The translations under genes were made by a program, and so were the position numbers. Positions 59,210 to 64,000 of a stretch of 64,000 bases of DNA are shown here, piece after piece. The stretch is from the NCBI GenBank assembly GCA_034401135.1, contig JAWZSP010000001.1, positions 2,604,001 through 2,668,000 on the forward strand, given 5' to 3'. Source of the stretch: Volutella citrinella. Taxonomy: Eukaryota > Ascomycota > Sordariomycetes > Hypocreales > Nectriaceae. Position 1 is the first letter of the stretch, and each line of letters opens with the position of its first letter. Under the pieces are notes generated by a model. The model had not been told where the DNA came from. It saw nothing but the letters and a program-made list of their open reading frames with translations, and did not search any database.

Positions 59210-61889
59210 TTAAAAGTCCATGTCATCCTCCCTCTCTTCGTTATCGGCAGTGACAAATACCAGCCTCGTGCCGCCGCCAGCCGTTTGCCAGACCTGCAAG
59301 TTGACGATTAGCATACAGAGAATTGGATCTGGGCGAGTTTAGAAGACTTACGTCGAGAGTAGTGTACTCTTCCAATGCGTTCATCCATTGGTCGTCAGTG
59401 AAACCCTTGGCAATGACCCGCTCCTTGACCTTCCTGAGGCTGAGTTCAATGCCGAGTTCGTCATCCTCGGCATCCTCAGCGCGACAAGCGCCAGAATCTG
59501 CCAATGCCTTGACCAGGTTGTAGATTCTGCTGCTGGCATTCGCACCCCGTCTGCCAGTTCCCAAATCGTTATTCAGGCTCTCCTTGCTGGCCTCGACCAG
59601 TCGCAAAGCTTCGTCGACATCGTCTTGAGTGACCTCGTTGCTGAAACGAAGGCGGGCGAGAGCCTGTGCCAGACGGACAACTCCAAGAAGTGTTCGTGGC
59701 GTGGTGTGCGTAAACTGTTTGCCCTTCTTTTCGGCTCGCTGTTGCTGATCTCGCAAGCGCACATATGTCTTGATCATGTATTCAGAGACAGACTCGGGAA
59801 CCACGGGGCGGTATGTTCGAGCCTGTGCCACGTAGGATCGCACTTCGTGGGGAGTGAAGACTACGTTGTCGGTTCCTAGGTCCGGGTGACGACTGTTCAT
59901 ATGAACGAACGCGACGTGTTTGGCGAGCTGCTCGTCAGTCTCGCGAGTTGGGGTATCAAGAAGCAAAAAGAGGATATCAAATCGAGACAGCAGCGCCGCG
60001 GGTAGGTTGATGTTTTCCACTGGTGAGATGCGAGGGTTGTATCGACCATAGATAGGGTTAGCAGCTGCCAGGATCGATGTTCGAGCGTTCAGAGTCGTCG
60101 AGATGCCAGCTTTGGAGATGGAAATGGTTTGCTGTTCCATGACTTCGTGGATGGCAGTCCGGTCGTTGTCGTCCATCTTGTCAAATTCGTCAATGCAGCA
60201 GATGCCGTTGTCGGCAAGAACCAGGGCACCGCCCTCAAGCACCATCTCGTCAGTGACGGGGTCGCGCATCACAGCTGCGGTCAGACCGACACCACTGCTT
60301 CCGCGACCAGTCGTGTACACGCCTCGAGGTGCAACCTTTGAAATGTACTTCAACAACTGAGACTTGGCCACACCAGGATCACCCATCAAACAGATGTTGA
60401 TATCACCACGAATCTTCATGCCGTCACCCATCTCTTTTGTGACACCACCGATGAGCAGAAGCAAGAGAGCCTTCTTGACGTCCAGATGCCCATAAATCTC
60501 GGGCGCAATTGACTTTGCGAGAAGCTCATAGACTTGACCAGACTGTCGGTACTTTTCGATTCTTCGAACCAGCATAGGGTCCACAATCATCTCGCTGTAA
60601 GCCTTCTTGTGCTGGACGATATGATGGGCCTCGACGTACGTGTCCGTCAACAGACCAGCCTTGATCGCCTTGAAACCGGTGTAAGGGGTGGGCAAAAACA
60701 CGCCGGAAATATCGACAACGTCACCGGGGTTGATTTGGCGGACCAGGGTGCCATGACAAAGGACGGTAAGACTACGGGGAATCTGACCGATCGGTACCTG
60801 CTCGGCCATCTCCTGAACCTTTACCTCCTGAAAGGGCAGGAACTTGGAGGCACGAGTAGAGGGATTCAGCTGACCATTGGCTTGATTCTTCTTGCAGTCC
60901 TCGGAGGGGCACACGGTCAGAGGACCGTACTGTTTGTCAGAGATGGGTTGGAAGATTTCGCAGCCACACCTGTCGCAAGTGTATGCGCTGACCTGTACGA
61001 TGGGCTTGACGTCAGAAACTCGAGTCGCAATCGCCCGCACAGTGATGAGGCGGCCCAGATGCTCGCCCCGGACCTCCCGGACGGCCAGTGCCTTGGTGGG
61101 TTTGCCAGAGGTACCCGTTCGAGGCTTGAAGACCAGCGTATATCGGCGGGTGAGCTCGGCAGGAAACTTGTCGTCGGCGAGTGTAGGGTCGCGTTCGGCA
61201 GCGTCCTGGAGCTCTCGGTTTCTGGCTTGTCGTCGAGCCATCAACACATCAAGCACGTCATCCTTGAAACTATTGACATTGTCAGCTGCTTCACGAAGCT
61301 GAAGGGGTCGGATAATACACACGTCACCTCTGTGCTGGGCTGTGGCATCGCTGCATCGACTGCCCTTGACATGATCTCGACAAAGTGCTTCGTGTTCAAC
61401 TCAATCGAGTCAACGAGCTTGAGCTCTCCATCGTCCTCCATCTGCCTTTCCCACTATTCGCATGTTGAGTACTTGTGGCAGGCGTTGTTGGGAATTGCAG
61501 CGTAGAACTTACTGTTGCGAGATCGTCTAGATCAATGGCAATCTCATCGACTGCTCGGTCGGCTAGCTGCTGCAAAATATCCTTGTACTTGTGTTCGGGG
61601 GCCCGTCGCTGAGCCTTGTCTCGCCGGCGATGATCTCCCTCTTGCTCGTCCTGGTCCATGGAATCGTACTCATCGCTAAGCTCATCGTCGCCGATGGTGA
61701 TGTCGCCCAGTGCAGTCGTAATTGTCTGTTCCGGCGACGTCTTAAAGTCGTTCAGGAAGATCTGGAAGGCATCTATGGGGGGGGGGTTAGCGCTAAGGGC
61801 ACACATAGAGGGTATTTAGCGGCGGCGGCAAGGTACTCACTTTGTTGCTTTTCGTAGTTGAAAGGAGCTTTCATATCACGCAGCGCCAT
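59210..61889 (-). CDS. mcm7: MCM7, subunit of the replicative MCM2-7 helicase
   Basis: AAA+ subunit of the hexameric helicase licensed at replication origins. Five exons: 61889-61841, 61772-61513, 61453-61323, 61269-59352 and 59293-59210, giving 813 aa. The short first exon encodes [16 protein letters not shown]. The intron 3 donor is GTGTGT, giving [15 protein letters not shown]; the tempting GTGACG five bases earlier breaks phase. A C4 zinc motif is present ([17 protein letters not shown]). Walker A is GDPGVAKSQ near residue 441, Walker B CIDEFDKM, and the arginine finger LLSRFD. The C-terminal winged-helix region has DDELGIELS. The last small exon gives [18 protein letters not shown]. All ATPase residues look intact. 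Its promoter is shared with PEX1 and carries MBF/SBF-like sites. Confidence 0.96.
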
Positions 61890-62073
61890 TGTGGAGGATC
61901 TCTTGCAGTACGCAAGGCTGAGAGATGCTGCCAAGTTGCGTGGGTGGCGAGTGAGGGGCGAGGGTGGTGCTTAGCATCAACAGGTTGCGGTCGCAACGAA
62001 ACAAGCAGGATGCGATGCACAAAATGGTGGGCTGGGAAACCGACAGGGGTGCCCTCCTCCCAGCCAGAGTGCA

Positions 62074-62116
62074 ACGCGTGAAGCCAAGTGCTCACGCGTT
62101 TTCTCGCGTTTTCGCG
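62074..62116. promoter_or_regulatory. MBF/SBF-type motif cluster in the mcm7/pex1 promoter
   Basis: Two ACGCGT hexamers (62074-62079 and 62094-62099) and a TTTTCGCG site (62109-62116, an SCB/E2F-like CGCGAAAA on the other strand) fall within 43 bp, about 185-230 bp before the mcm7 ATG. ACGCGT is the MluI cell-cycle box bound by MBF, which drives G1/S genes including MCM genes in yeasts. Confidence 0.7.
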
Positions 62117-62344
62117 TCGCAGCGCCACATGCCTGCCAATTTAACATCTACTGCGCCACACCTCCTCCTTCTGCATGTGCGGAGGTGCGGGAAGCTGGCC
62201 GAGTGGCGGCAACGCACGTGGAGATGCCTCGGCTCTGAAGCGGCATCGGCAGTCGCAACGGGGTTGCTTGATCCAAGGCATAACTCTAGCTTCCTCGCAC
62301 GGAGATTGAGGATTGGTGCTTCGTCACCAACGCAGCAACTCACG

Positions 62345-64000
62345 ATGGCACCCCGAAAGAATGCGCAATCTGTGCAGGCTGAGATATCGCTGGTCCACCT
62401 CAAGAACTGCCTGGTCAACCTGCCACCCTCGTTGGTCTCGCTGTTGGTCAACGTCAATACGGTACGCTCCCCTCGGCTTGACAGCTCTCCTGCGGCACGA
62501 AAACTAATCCCACGGTGTAGCCATCACAGAATGTCATTGTCGAATTGAGTTACCGAGATCCCAAAGCGACCAGCGCCAGTTCTCAGCAGCGCTCTGTATT
62601 TGTGGGATGGACGGGAATGCCCAGCAAGCGGAGGGTCGCTGCGCCTGTCAGCCGTGATGGAATCAATGGGACAAGAGGCTCGTCGCGCGACCAAGACTCT
62701 CCCCTGGTTGAGCTTGATGCGACCCTAGCAAAAACCCTCGAGCTATCAGAGGGCCAGAAGGTCCTCGCCACGATACACCTTGATCCGCCACTCGCGCATA
62801 CCATCAACATCGAGCCGCTGACTCCGGACGATTGGGAAATCATCGAGCTGCATGCTGCATTTCTCGAACTGAACCTGCAATACCAGATCCGCGCACTCCC
62901 AAACCCTGCATACAAGCTTGAGGACGGCACTGTGGTCCCACCCCATGCCCTGACTCTCCATCTGTCCCCAACATCCACTGCGAACATCAAGATTGTGTCT
63001 TTGGACCCGGCGCCACCTTCGACCTCGCCCTTTGCCAAGCTGTCACCTGATGCCGAGGTTATTGTCGCGCCAAAAACTCGAGCGAAGAACTCGGCCACTT
63101 CCAGCGATCACCGCAGCGTTGCAAGCACCTCCAAATCCAAGAGAAGCGGCGCCAGCACGGTACGCCGTCGCAGCGCAAGGGATGAGCGAAAGCCCACTAT
63201 GTTTCTTCGGGGAGTGGACAGAAGTTCCTGTAAGGAATGGTTCGATGAGGAGATGCCGGGCCCCGACTTTAGTGTCTGGGTTGATCGTGATCTCCTATTC
63301 TCCAACACATTCAGGGGCGTCAATTATGTCACCGTGGATGTCATTAAACCAGCTGGCCTCCAGCCGCCCCATGCCGAGGATGGAACAGCACCACCTCCGA
63401 CGAATGCAGCCACAAAGCTTGTCGCGCATCTCCGGCCATGGATTGACCCTCCTACCAGCCAGACTGTGGCTCTGTCATCTCCGCTCTGTGCAAGCCTCGG
63501 ATGCAAAGGAATGGTTGGAGGCATTGTGAAACTGCAAGCAGCTCCTCAGCAGCTTTCGCGAGGGGCTGTGACAAAAATCAGAGTGTTTCCTTTTGCTACC
63601 AGCGCCAAGGCAAACGAAGGACTCAAGCTTGGTGGTGAGTCCAAGGCGGAGAAGGAAGAGTCGGTGAAACGATTCCGCCAGATCTATTCAACCTCGCTGG
63701 GATCCGATGGGCTCCTGCAAGGGCCCCTGGCTGACGGGACGATTCTTGGGCTCTACGAGGGCCTGGACTCCCCCCAGGGCTGGGACGGAGGCATTGTGAA
63801 ATTCACTTATGGCTCAGAATACGCGTCTCAGGAGCAGAACAAAGAGACGATAAACTGGTTATTGGGCTTGGACTCGAGGCTCGCCATTGAATTCCAGCCG
63901 CCTGTGCCAAGACCATCATGGCTCTCCAGCACGGAGGCCATTGACCGACTGCCCTCTCACGACTCCTTGCTTGTTGGCATTGACTCTCTTCTCGAGAATC
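62345..64000 (+). CDS. pex1: peroxisomal AAA ATPase PEX1, 5' part only
   Basis: N-terminal half of Pex1, which with Pex6 pulls the ubiquitinated import receptor Pex5 from the peroxisome membrane. Exon 1 62345-62461 (39 codons) is joined by a GT-AG intron (62462-62520) to an exon open to the window end. The join gives SLLVNVNT|PSQNVIVELSYR, the conserved start of the Pex1 N-terminal double-psi-barrel domain. TPDDWEIIELHAAFLELNLQ at about 160-180 is its second conserved block. A Ser/Arg/Lys-rich linker (about 225-265) follows, then KEWFDEEMPG and a second beta-rich region. The two AAA modules lie beyond 64000. The reading frame has no stop, so it is not truncated within the window. Confidence 0.9.

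Noticed and set aside
1..64000. Secondary-metabolite cluster, transposon, CRISPR array or defence island
   Set aside because: No synthase, transposase, reverse transcriptase, terminal repeats or regularly spaced repeats were seen; the genes are conserved eukaryotic housekeeping and signalling genes.

Overview
The window is nuclear DNA of a filamentous ascomycete (Pezizomycotina, most likely Sordariomycetes; I cannot name a genus). The evidence is short GT-AG introns of about 45-150 nt with internal CTAAC/CTGAC branch sites, gene-by-gene orientation without operons, and proteins typical of moulds, above all a group III HAMP-repeat histidine kinase of the Nik1/OS-1 type. All gene models were assembled by hand: splice sites were joined only where the reading phase closes and the protein family continues across the junction. 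Family assignments are from recognition of motifs, not from a database search.

Layout. 1-3196 holds the 3' part of a C2/MUN (Munc13-like) gene. 3197-8742 is a gene-empty block containing a tRNA-like element inside a stretch that resembles mitochondrial DNA. 8743-12960 is the hybrid histidine kinase. 14161-15663 (-) is a small spliced coiled-coil gene that no long open frame reveals. 15664-22874 is 7.2 kb without a supportable gene. 22875-24571 encodes a SAM + HMG-box protein. 27050-29779 (-) is condensin CAP-H/Brn1. 30949-34009 is a cation/Ca2+ exchanger, and 34429-35446 is phosphomannomutase. 35907-39652 (-) is a WW + PhoD-like phosphatase. 41674-45054 is MSH3. 45339-47146 (-) is a zinc-finger-like protein. 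48231-49259 (-) is the Rab geranylgeranyltransferase beta subunit, and 49601-50554 is an alpha/beta hydrolase. 53090-55419 is a RhoGAP. 56419-57018 (-) is RRS1, and 57459-58901 is mitoribosomal mS29/RSM23. 59210-61889 (-) is MCM7. 62345 to the end is the 5' part of PEX1.

The gene set is mostly housekeeping: DNA replication and repair (MCM7, MSH3), chromosome condensation, ribosome biogenesis in nucleolus and mitochondrion, glycosylation, prenylation and trafficking, peroxisome assembly, plus osmosensing. It is not a metabolic cluster, defence island or mobile element. The MCM7 promoter carries a tight MBF/SBF-type motif cluster, and single matching motifs lie upstream of MSH3 and Brn1.

I found no clearly new multi-gene system. 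The most interesting signals are: two GC-AG introns (histidine kinase, GGTase-II beta); a stop-free 60-nt intron through the PhoD active-site motif; a mitochondrial-looking tRNA-bearing insertion; a 10-codon upstream ORF before the histidine kinase; and an unrecognised coiled-coil gene whose middle splice junction lacks an AG.
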